From the NCBI RefSeq assembly GCF_014904745.1, contig NZ_JACZCS010000023.1, positions 62,001 to 126,000 on the forward strand: a stretch of DNA of 64,000 nt, written 5' to 3'. A model generated the notes under the pieces. That model made no database searches. It was not told where the DNA came from and saw only the letters and a list, made by a program, of their open reading frames with translations. The stretch is from Oricola nitratireducens (GTDB lineage Bacteria; Pseudomonadota; Alphaproteobacteria; Rhizobiales; Rhizobiaceae). Position numbers and translations under genes: made by a program. This document shows, one piece after another, positions 9,449 through 18,608 of this stretch (its first letter is position 1; every line of letters begins with the position of its first letter).

Positions 9449-10747
9449 TTGCCGCTTTTTCTCAATGCCAGCGATGCCGATTTCGAAACCCGTTTCCGGG
9501 CTTTCCTGCTGACCAAGCGGGAAGCGTCGGCGGATGTCGACACGACCGTGCGCGCGATCCTCGACGACGTGCGCAAGCGCGGCGACGCGGCGCTTGCCGA
9601 TTACACGCTGAAATTCGACCGGCTCGACCTGAATGCGATTCCGGTGCGCATCGGGGCGGAGGAAGCCGAAAAGGCGGTCGAGGGAGCCGACCCGTCGGTG
9701 GTCGAGGCGCTGAGGCTGGCGCGCGACCGCATCCGCTCGCATCACGCGCGGCAGATGCCGAAGGACGACATCTATGTCGATCCGATCGGGGTGACGCTCG
9801 GTTCGCGCTGGACGGCGGTGGAGGCCGTCGGTCTCTACGTGCCGGGCGGCACGGCGTCCTATCCGAGCTCGGTGCTGATGAACGCGGTGCCGGCGTTCGT
9901 CGCCGGCGTCGAGCGCGTGGTGATGGTGGTGCCGTCGCCGGACGGCAAGCTCAACCCGCTGGTGCTGGTGGCCGCGCATCTGGCCGGCGTGACCGAAATC
10001 TACCGGATCGGCGGGGCGCAGGCGGTCGCCGCGCTTGCCTACGGGACGGAGACGATAGAGCCTGTCGCCAAGATCGTCGGGCCGGGCAACGCCTATGTCG
10101 CGGCCGCCAAGCGGCAGGTCTTCGGCACGGTCGGCATCGACATGATCGCCGGCCCGTCGGAAGTGCTGGTGATGGCCGATGGCGAGAACGATCCCGACTG
10201 GATCGCCGCCGACCTGCTGGCGCAGGCCGAGCATGACGCAGCGGCGCAATCGATCCTGATCACCGACGACGCGGGCTTCGGCCAGCGGGTCGCGGAGGCC
10301 GTCGAGACCCAGTTGAAGACCTTGCCACGCGCGGAAACGGCGTCGGCGAGCTGGCGCGACTTCGGCGCCGTCATCGAGGTGCCGGACTTGGCCGGCGACA
10401 CGGCGGTCGCGATCGCCAACCGGATTGCCGCGGAACACCTGGAACTGGCGTGCGAGGGCGCCGAGGCGCTGGCGGGCAGGATCCGCAATGCGGGCGCGAT
10501 CTTCATCGGTCGCTATACGCCGGAGGTGATCGGCGACTATGTCGGCGGTTCCAACCACGTGCTGCCGACGGCGCGCTCGGCGCGGTTTTCCTCGGGCCTG
10601 TCGGTGATGGATTTCGTCAAGCGCACGTCGCTGCTACAGTTGGGGCCGGAGCAATTGCGCGCGCTGGGGCCCGCCGCGATCGCCCTTGCGGAAGCGGAGG
10701 GACTGGACGCGCATGGCCGTTCGGTCTCCATCCGGCTCAATCTTTGA
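9449..10747 (+). CDS. hisD: Histidinol dehydrogenase HisD
   Basis: HisD (432 residues) catalyses the last two steps of histidine synthesis, oxidising L-histidinol to L-histidine with 2 NAD+ and zinc. The family signature [15 protein letters not shown] is near residue 230, and the AAEHLEL segment with its conserved His follows. The start is TTG at 9449, 18 bases after the DUF2948 stop; a weak GGTGGAG lies upstream and the [13 protein letters not shown] beginning matches family starts. It is separated from any other his gene, as is usual in rhizobia. Confidence 0.96.
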   Translation: MPLFLNASDADFETRFRAFLLTKREASADVDTTVRAILDDVRKRGDAALADYTLKFDRLDLNAIPVRIGAEEAEKAVEGADPSVVEALRLARDRIRSHHARQMPKDDIYVDPIGVTLGSRWTAVEAVGLYVPGGTASYPSSVLMNAVPAFVAGVERVVMVVPSPDGKLNPLVLVAAHLAGVTEIYRIGGAQAVAALAYGTETIEPVAKIVGPGNAYVAAAKRQVFGTVGIDMIAGPSEVLVMADGENDPDWIAADLLAQAEHDAAAQSILITDDAGFGQRVAEAVETQLKTLPRAETASASWRDFGAVIEVPDLAGDTAVAIANRIAAEHLELACEGAEALAGRIRNAGAIFIGRYTPEVIGDYVGGSNHVLPTARSARFSSGLSVMDFVKRTSLLQLGPEQLRALGPAAIALAEAEGLDAHGRSVSIRLNL

Positions 10748-10763
10748 GGTTGAAGTTCCGGCG

Positions 10764-11255
10764 ATGGCGAGCGGCGATAATTTCGGACCCAATGCGCGAC
10801 TGATCGACGTCGTCCTCGATGAGTCCATCGGCCGTTCGACGCCGGACGTCGAGCATGAGCGCGCGGTCGCGATCTTCGACCTGCTGGAGGAAAACAAGTT
10901 CCAGGTCGTCGGCGACGAGAAGAGCGGTCCCTACAAGTTGTCGCTGTCGATCATGGAAGGGCGGCTGGTCTTCGACGTGACGCGCGAGAACGGCGACAAG
11001 GTCGCCACCCATATCCTTGCGCTCGGGCCGTTCCGGCGGATCATCAAGGATTACTACATGATCTGCGACAGCTATTACGAGGCGATCAAGATGTCGACGC
11101 CGGGCCAGATCGAGACGATCGACATGGCCAGGCGCGGCGTTCACAATGACGGGTCGCAGACGCTGATGGACCGGCTGAGCGGCAAGCTCGACATGGATTT
11201 CGACACGGCGCGGCGGCTTTTCACGCTGGTCTGCGTGCTGCACTGGCGCGGGTAG
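10764..11255 (+). CDS. UPF0262 family protein
   Basis: A 163-residue protein of the UPF0262 family, restricted mainly to alphaproteobacteria and usually encoded right after hisD. The ATG at 10764 follows the hisD stop by 16 bases and gives the normal family length; an upstream start would overlap hisD by about 60 bases. It has the conserved [18 protein letters not shown] and [13 protein letters not shown] segments. No enzyme motif or membrane segment is seen and its role is not known. In many relatives a low-molecular-weight phosphatase gene follows; here infA comes next. Confidence 0.87.
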   Translation: MASGDNFGPNARLIDVVLDESIGRSTPDVEHERAVAIFDLLEENKFQVVGDEKSGPYKLSLSIMEGRLVFDVTRENGDKVATHILALGPFRRIIKDYYMICDSYYEAIKMSTPGQIETIDMARRGVHNDGSQTLMDRLSGKLDMDFDTARRLFTLVCVLHWRG

Positions 11256-11382
11256 AACCGGAACCCGTGCGTTTGCAATTCATTAAACTATTGTCGGCCA
11301 AGGGCCGACGCGTTAAGAGATGGCCGAATAACAGGCTGCGTCCGAAGGGCAGCCTTTTTGCATTGGACAGAAAAGAGACCGA

Positions 11383-11601
11383 ATGGCGAAAGAAGAAGTC
11401 CTCGAGTTTCCGGGCGTGGTGACGGAATTGCTGCCGAACGCCACCTTCCGGGTGAAACTGGAAAACGAACACGAAATCATTGCCCATACCGCCGGCAAGA
11501 TGCGCAAGAACCGCATCCGCGTGCTCGCGGGCGACAAGGTGCTTGTCGAGATGACGCCCTACGACCTGACCAAGGGCCGTATTACCTATCGCTTCAAATA
11601 A
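11383..11601 (+). CDS. infA: Translation initiation factor IF-1
   Basis: A 72-residue S1/OB-fold protein that binds the ribosomal A site on the 30S subunit during initiation. The [20 protein letters not shown] start, the [19 protein letters not shown] core and the [11 protein letters not shown] end are all characteristic. The 127-base gap upstream suggests its own promoter. A short GC hairpin (11609-11626, loop AATG) follows the stop but has no T run. Confidence 0.97.
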   Translation: MAKEEVLEFPGVVTELLPNATFRVKLENEHEIIAHTAGKMRKNRIRVLAGDKVLVEMTPYDLTKGRITYRFK

Positions 11602-11679
11602 CCGCCTCGCGGGCGAATGCGCCCGCAACGCAAGGGCGGCGGATGCATTGACCAGAGTTTCCCGGAACAGAGTTTCCCA

Positions 11680-12303
11680 ATGAGCGCGTTTCAGAAACTT
11701 GTGCTGGCATCCGGTTCACCCAGGCGGGTGGAGCTGCTCGCCCAGGCCGGCATCGAGCCGGACCGGCTGCTGCCGGCCAATATCGACGAGACGCCGCTGA
11801 AATCCGAACATCCGCGCTCGCTGGCGCGCCGGCTGAGCCGCGAGAAGGCGGAAAAGGCCTGGGCGCATCTGCGCGACGAGGACAAGCCGGAAGACGCCTT
11901 CCTGCTCGCCGCCGACACTGTCGTCGCCGTCGGCCGCCAGATCATGCCGAAGGCCGAACTGCTCGACGAGGCGTCGCAATGCCTGCGCATGCTGTCGGGG
12001 CGCAATCACAAGGTGTATACCGGGCTTTGCCTGATCACGCCGAAGGGCAAGCTGCGCCAGAAATTGTGCGAGACGCGGGTGCGGTTCAAGCGGATCACGT
12101 CGGAAGAAATGGAAAGCTATCTCGCCTCGGGCGAATGGCGCGGCAAGGCAGGCGGCTATGCCATCCAGGGACTGGCGGGCACTTTCGTCGTGCGTCTCGT
12201 CGGCTCCTATACCAATGTCGTCGGCCTGCCGCTCTACGAGACCGTCTCGCTGCTGACCGGAGAGGGCTACAAGGTCCATTTCAACTGGCTGCAGGGTGTC
12301 TGA
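11680..12303 (+). CDS. maf: Maf-family nucleotide pyrophosphatase
   Basis: A 207-residue Maf/YhdE-type nucleoside triphosphate pyrophosphatase, which hydrolyses non-canonical or modified nucleotides. The N-terminal LASGSPRR motif and the AADTVV segment (catalytic Asp) are intact, as is the [10 protein letters not shown] loop. I placed the start at the ATG giving [16 protein letters not shown]; the longer frame begins inside the infA tail without support. It sits between infA and yacG, a conserved trio. Confidence 0.93.
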   Translation: MSAFQKLVLASGSPRRVELLAQAGIEPDRLLPANIDETPLKSEHPRSLARRLSREKAEKAWAHLRDEDKPEDAFLLAADTVVAVGRQIMPKAELLDEASQCLRMLSGRNHKVYTGLCLITPKGKLRQKLCETRVRFKRITSEEMESYLASGEWRGKAGGYAIQGLAGTFVVRLVGSYTNVVGLPLYETVSLLTGEGYKVHFNWLQGV

Positions 12304-12310
12304 GGCTGTC

Positions 12311-12493
12311 ATGGTGGCCAAGGTCGAACCGCTGCGCCCGAAGCGCAAATGCCCGGAATGTGGCAAGGAGAGCAAACGCGAGACCTATCCGTTCTGCTCG
12401 CAGCGCTGCAAGGACATCGACCTCAACCGCTGGCTGTCCGGTTCCTACGCGATCCCGGTGACGGAAGCCGAAGAAAACCTCGACGAGGAATGA
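12311..12493 (+). CDS. yacG: YacG zinc-finger DNA gyrase inhibitor
   Basis: A 60-residue protein with the YacG zinc site, CPECG followed by CSQRC, which in Escherichia coli binds and inhibits GyrB. The ATG at 12311 has a TGAGG ribosome site at good distance; a GTG at 12296 overlapping the maf stop is an alternative that would add five residues. The protein ends in an acidic tail. The maf-yacG coupling is common in Rhizobiales. Confidence 0.92.
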   Translation: MVAKVEPLRPKRKCPECGKESKRETYPFCSQRCKDIDLNRWLSGSYAIPVTEAEENLDEE

Positions 12494-12544
12494 CCGGCCG
12501 CCGGCGGTGACAGCGGCCGTACCGCGTGCCGTCGAATCCGTCTT

Positions 12545-13210
12545 CTACGCCCGGGTCGCGTCGCCGTCGAGGAGCGACGCCTCGAGCATGCCGGCCAGCC
12601 AGTCCGCATAATCCGCATGGGCGATGCCTTCGGTGCGCGTGACGAGGAGGAAAAGCTCCGGGCTCGCCAGCCGCCAGACCGTGGCCACAGCGATGTCCCG
12701 ATCGAGGCCTTCGCGCAACATTCCCTGGCTGTCCAATGCGGCGATGAAGATTTCAAGATTGTCGCGGCGTCCGCGATGCAGCCTGGCATAGAGTTCCGCG
12801 ATTTCAGGATTTGTGCGCGCGGCCGAACGCACGACGTCGACAAGGGGGGCGATGCGGGCGAGAACCGCCGCGATGTCGGTCGCGAACAGGCGGATCCGGC
12901 GCTTCGGGTCGGCCTCGGCGAGAATGGCCCGCCGTTCCGGCTGATCGATGAGCGGCGTCTTTTCGTCGCCGCCGCGCAGCACGGCGCCAATCAGCTGTTC
13001 CAGGATCGCCTGCTTGTTGCCGAACACCGCGTAGACCGTTTCGTTCGAGACGGAGGCCTCCCGGGCTATGGCGCTGACCGGCGTCTCCCAACCTTTTTCG
13101 GTGAAGAGCTTGCGCGCGGCTTCCAGAACCGCGTTGCGGGTGTCGTGCGCCTGGGCGGCGCGCAGGGCGGACCGGTAGCGGCGCTTATTCGGCTTGACAG
13201 GTTCAATCAT
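12545..13210 (-). CDS. TetR/AcrR-family transcriptional regulator
   Basis: A 221-residue repressor-type regulator. A helix-turn-helix lies at about residues 43-66 (VSAIAREASVSNETVYAVFG), preceded by the usual helix that begins TRNAVLEAARKLF, and the C-terminal half is an all-helical ligand domain. It is transcribed divergently from the DUF1772 membrane protein gene at 13316 across a 105-base AT-rich gap, so that gene and its own promoter are the likely targets. The inducer is unknown. Confidence 0.9.
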   Translation of the reverse strand: MIEPVKPNKRRYRSALRAAQAHDTRNAVLEAARKLFTEKGWETPVSAIAREASVSNETVYAVFGNKQAILEQLIGAVLRGGDEKTPLIDQPERRAILAEADPKRRIRLFATDIAAVLARIAPLVDVVRSAARTNPEIAELYARLHRGRRDNLEIFIAALDSQGMLREGLDRDIAVATVWRLASPELFLLVTRTEGIAHADYADWLAGMLEASLLDGDATRA

Positions 13211-13315
13211 TTCGATACATATACACTGTATTCAATATATTGCCAGTTTATCAAAATCAAGATTCCACGGGAACACGCGACTGTCGCGCCGTACCGGCCG
13301 GGAGAGGATATCGCC
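13211..13315. promoter_or_regulatory. Divergent promoter and probable TetR operator region
   Basis: This AT-rich 105-base gap separates the TetR gene from the DUF1772 gene. It contains the inverted repeat ATACA-N7-TGTAT (about 13215-13231) and the perfect palindrome CAATATATTG (13233-13242), both close to the TetR start and well placed for autorepression. Which of them is the operator cannot be decided from sequence. Confidence 0.5.
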
Positions 13316-13786
13316 ATGCTTTCCGTCGTGACCACACTTGTCCAGATACTCGCCATCTCGCTGATTTCCCTGGTCGCCGGAAGTACCTTCGGCGTCTGGC
13401 AGGGATACAATCCGCACGGTTTTTCGCCCGCGACTTTCGTGGAGGTCCATCAGGGCGCGGTGCGCGGTCTGAACGTCCTGCTCCCGGGGATAGCGATGGC
13501 CGGCCTTGTGCTGACGGTCGTGCTTGCCTTCATGAGTCGCGAACGGCCTGTGGCGCTTTCGCTCTACGTCATCGCCATCGTCGGGTTCATTGCGGGCGGC
13601 GTGATCACGCGTTTCGCAAACCAGCCGATCAACGCCCAGGTCATGACATGGACGACGGACGCCCTGCCGCCGGACTGGACCGCCATACGCGACACCTGGT
13701 GGCACTGGCATGTTGTCAGGATGGTCGTGTCGGTGCTGACTGAGGTTGCCCTGATCGCAGCCGTCTTCAGCCAAAGAAGCGCCTGA
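13316..13786 (+). CDS. DUF1772-like integral membrane protein
   Basis: A 156-residue protein with four predicted transmembrane helices (about 7-29, 50-75, 80-100 and 130-150), a layout matching the DUF1772/anthrone-oxygenase-like family. The start is the ATG at 13316 behind GGAGAGG; the reading frame is open far upstream through the regulator gene, but that part is antisense to TetR. The divergent TetR gene probably controls it. Activity is unknown: some family members act on polyketides, but nothing here identifies a substrate. Confidence 0.72.
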   Translation: MLSVVTTLVQILAISLISLVAGSTFGVWQGYNPHGFSPATFVEVHQGAVRGLNVLLPGIAMAGLVLTVVLAFMSRERPVALSLYVIAIVGFIAGGVITRFANQPINAQVMTWTTDALPPDWTAIRDTWWHWHVVRMVVSVLTEVALIAAVFSQRSA

Positions 13787-13872
13787 ACGGCTGCGGGGAG
13801 CGACGCCGGCATGGCGCAAACGGATGGCGGAAGCGTGGCTGTTTGCGCTAGATTTGCGGCGGGAGGACCGCC

Positions 13873-14574
13873 ATGACCTCGGACCGCGACCATCAAAGCC
13901 CCGCATCCTATGCCTCGCCGCCCTGTATGGCGCATGAACTCGCCGAGGGGTTCGACGGCGCATTCGTGGCCGTGGACGAGGAACAGCGCCGCGACGTCGC
14001 GCGCTGGCGCAAGGCCGAACGGCAGCGCCTGATCGCGGCGCGGCTGGCGTTCTCCGCCGAGGAACGGAAACAATGGTCGCAGGCGATTGCCGATGGCGTG
14101 ATCGCGCAAGCGGGCGGTTTCAAAGACCGCATCGTCAGTTTCTACTGGCCGTTCCGGGGCGAGCCGGATCTCAGACCGCTGATCGATCATGTGCTGGCGG
14201 AGGGCGGGACCGCGGCGCTGCCGGTCGTCGTCGAAAAGGGCCGTCCGCTCGTCTTCCGGTCATGGCGGCCCGGCGAGGCGCTGGAACCGGGCGTCTGGAA
14301 GATCCCGGTTCCGAAGGACGGGCGCATCGTGACGCCCGATATCGTGCTGGCGCCGGTGGTCGGCTTCGACGAGAGATGTTTCCGGCTCGGCTATGGCGGC
14401 GGCTTCTTCGACCGGACGCTTGCCGGCATGTCCGCAAAGCCGCAGGTGATCGGCGTCGGCTACGATTGCCAGCGGATCGCGACGATCTTCGCGCAGCCGC
14501 ACGATGTTCCCATGGATGTAATCGTGACGGAGGGCGGCACGGTGCGGCGGAGCGTGCCGGACGCCGGAAAGTGA
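13873..14574 (+). CDS. 5-formyltetrahydrofolate cyclo-ligase
   Basis: A 233-residue enzyme that converts 5-formyl-THF to 5,10-methenyl-THF using ATP. The family's LGYGGGFFDRTL segment near residue 176 and the upstream PDIVLAPVVGFD are intact. The protein carries about 40 extra residues before the conserved WRKAERQRLIAARLAFS start, so the true start could be internal; the ATG at 13873 follows GGGAGGA, a good ribosome site. I saw no zapA gene or convincing 6S RNA beside it, although both accompany this gene in some relatives. Confidence 0.9.
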   Translation: MTSDRDHQSPASYASPPCMAHELAEGFDGAFVAVDEEQRRDVARWRKAERQRLIAARLAFSAEERKQWSQAIADGVIAQAGGFKDRIVSFYWPFRGEPDLRPLIDHVLAEGGTAALPVVVEKGRPLVFRSWRPGEALEPGVWKIPVPKDGRIVTPDIVLAPVVGFDERCFRLGYGGGFFDRTLAGMSAKPQVIGVGYDCQRIATIFAQPHDVPMDVIVTEGGTVRRSVPDAGK

Positions 14575-14755
14575 CGTGACGTCGTGCCGCCGAAAGGCCG
14601 CGCGATGCCGGATTCGGGCGCAAAAATCCCGGAACGCGGGGCTTTTTGCGCTGCGACTTAATGAAGTCTTTGCTCTTTTCGACAAGGATTGCCGCGAACC
14701 GACTTCGCGGGCGGCATGAAGCCCCGGCGCCTGACATGGATGGCAAGCCTCGCCG

Positions 14756-16393
14756 ATGACCGGCTGCTTGCCCGGTCCGCAGCACGCCCTTTCAAACACG
14801 CGCGAGAGTCATCCGGTGCCTGTCCATCGTCCGACGCCAGAACTTCACAATTCCGCACAGGTCTTCTGCTACCTGGAAGGCTTCCGCAAGGAACGCCGGC
14901 TGCTGCTCGGGCTGTTCTTCATCGCCGCGCTCGCACCAGCCTATTTCGCCGCCGATTTTTCCAATCTGATGCCGTCCACGCTGTTGCGGCTGGTTCCGGC
15001 CATCGGCGTGGCGCTGGCCGCCGCGTCGGTCCTGGCCGTGATCGAACTCTACCGGTCGATGGCGCGCAAGCTGATCAAGCTTCACGGCACCTATTCGATG
15101 ATCGACAGGCAGAACCGTATCGATCCGCTGACCGGGGCATTGTCGCGGAGCTGCTTCCTCGATGCCTATGAGGAGGCGCTCGCCAGGCACCGCAAGCGCG
15201 GCTCCGTCGCGCTGGTCGTCATCGACATCGATCATTTCAAGCAGCTCAATGACGGGTTCGGCCATCCGGCCGGCGACCAGGTGCTCGAATTCTGCGCCCG
15301 GGCCGCCAAGGATGCCTTCCACCAGGCGACGGTGGGCCGTCTCGGCGGCGACGAATTCGCGGTCTTCTTTTCGCATGAGGAGGAGATTTCGGAAGCCTAT
15401 ATCGAACAGGCCTGCGAAACCCTGCTCGCCACCTTGCGCGACGGGGTCTATCTGAACAGCCGGCGCCAGCCGCTCTCGGCCTCGATGGGCATCGCCGTCT
15501 CGCCGCGCGACGACACCAATATGCGCGTCCTGATGTCCCATGCCGACATGGCGCTCTACCAGACCAAGCGCAACGGACGCGCCGGATGGTCGTTCTTCCG
15601 CAAGGACATTCTCGGCGACATGCGCCACGAGCGCTTCGTCGAACGCGAATTGCGCGCGGCGATCCTGATGCAGCAGCTGTCCGTGGTCTATCAGCCGATC
15701 GTCGACGGCGACGGGCAGCTGAATTCGCTGGAGGCGCTGGTGCGCTGGGACAATCCGGTGCGCGGCACGATCAGCCCGGCGGAGTTCATCCCGGTCGCGG
15801 AAAAATCGAACATGATCCACGATCTCGGGGTTTTCGTGCTCAGCCGAGTATGCCGCGACCTGCCGGAATTGCCGGATGTGCCGGTCAACGTGAACGTTTC
15901 GGCACGGCAGTTGCGGCTGGCCGAATTCAAGCGCGACTATCTCGACGTGCTGGAAAAGCATGGCGTCGAGGCCCGCAACATCATCCTGGAGATCACCGAG
16001 AGTTCGCTGCTCGAGACGTCGGAGAAATTCGTCAAGCGGATCGACGATCTGCGCGCGGCGGGTTTCAGGATCGCGCTCGACGATTTCGGGCTCGGCTACA
16101 GCGAGTTCAACCAGCTGCGCACGCTGCCCTTCGACATCATCAAGATCGACAAGTCGTTCATCCAGAATATCGGCCTCGATCGCGTCACCGACGTTTTCGT
16201 CAGCGCGGTGGTGCAGATCGCCGACCATCTCGACCGGTCGGTGGTCGCCGAGGGGATCGAAAGCGAGGCGGACGGCGTGCGCGCCGCCGTTGCCGGATGC
16301 CGGCTGTTCCAGGGCTATCATTACAAGCGGCCCGTCAGCCGCGAGGAACTGGCGCTGACATATGGCCGCCGTCCCATCCGCGCGGTCGCCTGA
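14756..16393 (+). CDS. Membrane GGDEF-EAL bifunctional cyclic-di-GMP protein
   Basis: A 545-residue inner-membrane protein. Two transmembrane helices (about 48-66 and 77-96) are followed by a GGDEF domain with the motif at 197-201 and an EAL domain with EALVRW starting at 326 and DDFG at 442-445. Both active sites look complete, so it may both make and degrade cyclic-di-GMP. The RxxD inhibitory site is not conserved (HQAT at the equivalent place). The first 35 residues are poorly supported and a later start near residue 21 is possible. rnpB starts 72 bases downstream. Confidence 0.88.
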   Translation: MTGCLPGPQHALSNTRESHPVPVHRPTPELHNSAQVFCYLEGFRKERRLLLGLFFIAALAPAYFAADFSNLMPSTLLRLVPAIGVALAAASVLAVIELYRSMARKLIKLHGTYSMIDRQNRIDPLTGALSRSCFLDAYEEALARHRKRGSVALVVIDIDHFKQLNDGFGHPAGDQVLEFCARAAKDAFHQATVGRLGGDEFAVFFSHEEEISEAYIEQACETLLATLRDGVYLNSRRQPLSASMGIAVSPRDDTNMRVLMSHADMALYQTKRNGRAGWSFFRKDILGDMRHERFVERELRAAILMQQLSVVYQPIVDGDGQLNSLEALVRWDNPVRGTISPAEFIPVAEKSNMIHDLGVFVLSRVCRDLPELPDVPVNVNVSARQLRLAEFKRDYLDVLEKHGVEARNIILEITESSLLETSEKFVKRIDDLRAAGFRIALDDFGLGYSEFNQLRTLPFDIIKIDKSFIQNIGLDRVTDVFVSAVVQIADHLDRSVVAEGIESEADGVRAAVAGCRLFQGYHYKRPVSREELALTYGRRPIRAVA

Positions 16394-16430
16394 ACGGCGT
16401 CCCGCACCGGCAACCGGGAAATCCCGGCGT

Positions 16431-16459
16431 TTGCATTGTCCGGCGCGGCGGACTACATG
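16431..16459 (+). promoter_or_regulatory. Promoter of rnpB
   Basis: TTGCAT (16431-16436) and TACATG (16454-16459) are spaced by exactly 17 bases. The first base of the RNase P RNA deduced from its terminal helix is seven bases after the -10 element, the expected position of a transcription start. Confidence 0.6.
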
Positions 16460-16465
16460 CATCCG

Positions 16466-16883
16466 ACCAGCCGGCCGGACGGCCGCGCCCTCCATATGCC
16501 GAAAGGCGGCGGGCGAGGAAAGTCCGGGCTCCATGGGAACACGGTGCCGGATAACGTCCGGCGGGGGCGACCCTAGGGAAAGTGCCACAGAAAGCAAACC
16601 GCCCCGCCTGCCTTTTTCGCCGTAAACGGGCGCAAACACAGGCGGGGCAAGGGTGAAAGGGTGGGGTAAGAGCCCACCGCATGGCTGGCAACAGGCATGG
16701 CATGGCAAACCCCACCGGGAGCAAGACCGAATAGGGATGGCACAGGGCTTCGGCCCGGTTCTGTTTCCGGAATGCCATCCGGGTAGGTTGCTTGAGGCGG
16801 GCAGCAATGTCCGTCCCAGAGGAATGGCCGTCACGCCGGGGCTTGCCCCGGCCGTACAGAACCCGGCTTACAGGCCGGCTGGT
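16466..16883 (+). ncRNA. rnpB: RNase P RNA (type A), catalytic subunit
   Basis: About 418 bases that contain the universal RNase P core: GAGGAAAGTCCGGGCTCC near 16515, GGGTGAAAGGGTGGGGTAAG in the middle, AGAGGAATGGCC further on and ACAGAACCCGGCTTAC at about 16856. The ends are set by the P1 helix, ACCAGCCGGCC at 16466-16476 pairing perfectly with GGCCGGCTGGT at 16873-16883, followed by ATTTTTC, a likely termination tract. The RNA cleaves 5' leaders from tRNA precursors together with the RnpA protein. No protein-coding frame in this stretch is credible. Confidence 0.97.
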
Positions 16884-16992
16884 ATTTTTCCGCTCAACAA
16901 GGCGTGATTATCGCGCGCCGAGATGTGATCCCGAGTGAACGCGGCGCTGTGTATACGTGAGGCAAATGCAATCCTGTCGTGAGGAGGCTTTG

Positions 16993-17943
16993 TTGCCTGT
17001 CTACCGTTATCCCGTTCCGCCGGCGTCCGAAATCACGCCGAAATCCGTTTTTCTGAACCGCCGCGCCTTCATGGCCGGGGCCGCGGGCCTCGCGCTGGCG
17101 GGGGCGAGCGGGACCGCCCGGGCCGAAGAGGAGCGCCAGAAGCTTGCAACGGTTTCGAGCCCGCTTTCGACCGACGAGACGCCGAATAGCTACGAAGACA
17201 TCACGACCTACAACAATTTCTACGAATTCGGGACCGGCAAGGGCGATCCGGCGAAAAATGCCGGCTCGCTGACGACGCGGCCCTGGACGATCGAGGTCGG
17301 CGGACTGGTCAACAATCCGGGCACGATCGACATCGAGGACCTGCTGACCAAATACACGCTGGAAGACCGCATCTACCGGCACCGTTGCGTCGAGGCCTGG
17401 TCGATGGTGATCCCGTGGGCCGGCATTCCGCTCGCCAGCATCATCGACAAGTTCGACGTGCAGGGCAGCGCCAAATACGTCGCCTTCGAAACGCTGGTGC
17501 GGCCCGAGGAAATGACCGGACAGAACTCGACCTTCCCGATCCTGCCCTGGCCCTATGTCGAGGGGCTCAGGATGGACGAGGCGATGCATCCGCTGACCAT
17601 TCTCGCCGTCGGGCTCTACGGCGAAACGCTGCCGAACCAGAGCGGCGCGCCGGTGCGGCTCGTGGTGCCGTGGAAATACGGCTTCAAGGGCATCAAGTCG
17701 ATCGTCAAGATCAGCTTCACCGAGGAGCAGCCGCCGGCGACCTGGAACATGCAGAACCCGCGCGAATACGGCTTCTATTCCAACGTCAATCCGAATGTGG
17801 ACCATCCGCGCTGGAGCCAGGCGACGGAGCGGCGCATCGGTGGCGGGCTGTTCGCGAGCCGCATCGACACGCAGATGTTCAACGGCTACGGCGATCAGGT
17901 CGCTTCGCTCTACGAGGGCATGGACCTGAAGAAGTATTTCTGA
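16993..17943 (+). CDS. msrP: Protein-methionine-sulfoxide reductase catalytic subunit MsrP
   Basis: A periplasmic molybdoenzyme (YedY/MsrP family, 316 residues) that reduces methionine sulfoxide in oxidised envelope proteins. A Tat leader with NRRAFMAG at residues 22-29 exports it folded; the molybdenum-binding cysteine is C132 in [13 protein letters not shown]. The most likely start is TTG at 16993 behind GAGGAGG; GTG at 16957 or ATG at 16966 would lengthen it. The partner msrQ starts five bases after the stop. Confidence 0.95.
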   Translation: MPVYRYPVPPASEITPKSVFLNRRAFMAGAAGLALAGASGTARAEEERQKLATVSSPLSTDETPNSYEDITTYNNFYEFGTGKGDPAKNAGSLTTRPWTIEVGGLVNNPGTIDIEDLLTKYTLEDRIYRHRCVEAWSMVIPWAGIPLASIIDKFDVQGSAKYVAFETLVRPEEMTGQNSTFPILPWPYVEGLRMDEAMHPLTILAVGLYGETLPNQSGAPVRLVVPWKYGFKGIKSIVKISFTEEQPPATWNMQNPREYGFYSNVNPNVDHPRWSQATERRIGGGLFASRIDTQMFNGYGDQVASLYEGMDLKKYF

Positions 17944-17947
17944 CGTC

Positions 17948-18553
17948 ATGGCACAATCAAAACTCTGGACCGCGCTGCCCGACTGGGTGATCTATCCCGT
18001 CGGGCTGATCCCGGCGGTGGACCTTCTCTGGCGCGGCGTCGAGAACAGGCTCGGCGCGGACCCGATGAAGGTGCTGGAGCACGGGCTCGGCGAATGGGCC
18101 CTGCGCTTCCTGATCCTCGGTCTCGCGATCACGCCGTTGATGCGGTTCGCGCGCATCAACCTGGTGAAATACCGGCGCGCGGTCGGGCTGACGGCCTTCC
18201 TCTATGTCGTGCTGCACCTGGCGGTCTATCTGGTGCTCGACCAGCAATTCGACTGGCTGGCGATCGGCAAGGACATCGTCAAGCGGCCCTATATCACCAT
18301 CGGCATGGCGGCCTTCGTGATGCTGATCCCGCTGGCGATCACCTCGAACAGCCTGTCGATCCGCAAGCTCGGAGCGGCCGGGTGGCGCAAGCTGCACAAG
18401 CTCGTCTATCCGGCGGCGCTGTTCGGCGCGGTTCACTATCTGTTGCTGGTGAAGGCGTGGCCGCCGGAACCGATCATCTATCTGGCGATCATCGCCGGGC
18501 TGCTGGCGATCCGGCTGGTCAAGCCGGCACGGCGCAGGGCGCGGGCGGCCTAG
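17948..18553 (+). CDS. msrQ: MsrQ haem-binding membrane subunit
   Basis: A 201-residue inner-membrane protein with about five helices of the ferric-reductase-like transmembrane type. It passes electrons from the respiratory chain or flavin donors to MsrP. Conserved histidines in the helices (VLHLAVY, KLHKLVYP and AVHYLLL segments) are the likely haem ligands. It is coupled to msrP by a four-base gap, and the pair forms a two-gene operon ended by the hairpin at 18553-18582. Confidence 0.95.
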   Translation: MAQSKLWTALPDWVIYPVGLIPAVDLLWRGVENRLGADPMKVLEHGLGEWALRFLILGLAITPLMRFARINLVKYRRAVGLTAFLYVVLHLAVYLVLDQQFDWLAIGKDIVKRPYITIGMAAFVMLIPLAITSNSLSIRKLGAAGWRKLHKLVYPAALFGAVHYLLLVKAWPPEPIIYLAIIAGLLAIRLVKPARRRARAA

Positions 18554-18582
18554 TTTTCCGATCGCAATTCCGAGCGGAAAAC
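18553..18582. terminator. Hairpin between msrPQ and the P450 gene
   Basis: GTTTTCCG (18553-18560) pairs with CGGAAAAC (18575-18582) around a 14-base loop. The A/T-rich base of the stem allows it to act for both converging genes, msrQ and the cytochrome P450. Confidence 0.5.
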
Positions 18583-18608
18583 CGCTTCACACTTTTCCTG
18601 GAAAAGCT

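Noticed and set aside
11609-11626. Hairpin after infA as a terminator
   Set aside because: Seven-base-pair stem with AATG loop but no T run; maf follows closely, so termination is unlikely.
12617-13315. Long upstream extension of the DUF1772 reading frame
   Set aside because: It is antisense to the TetR gene; the ATG at 13316 has a good ribosome site and starts the first helix.
14792-16834. Minus-strand frame of 680 codons across GGDEF-EAL and rnpB
   Set aside because: It is antisense to a two-domain protein and runs into the RNase P RNA, which rules out a real protein gene.
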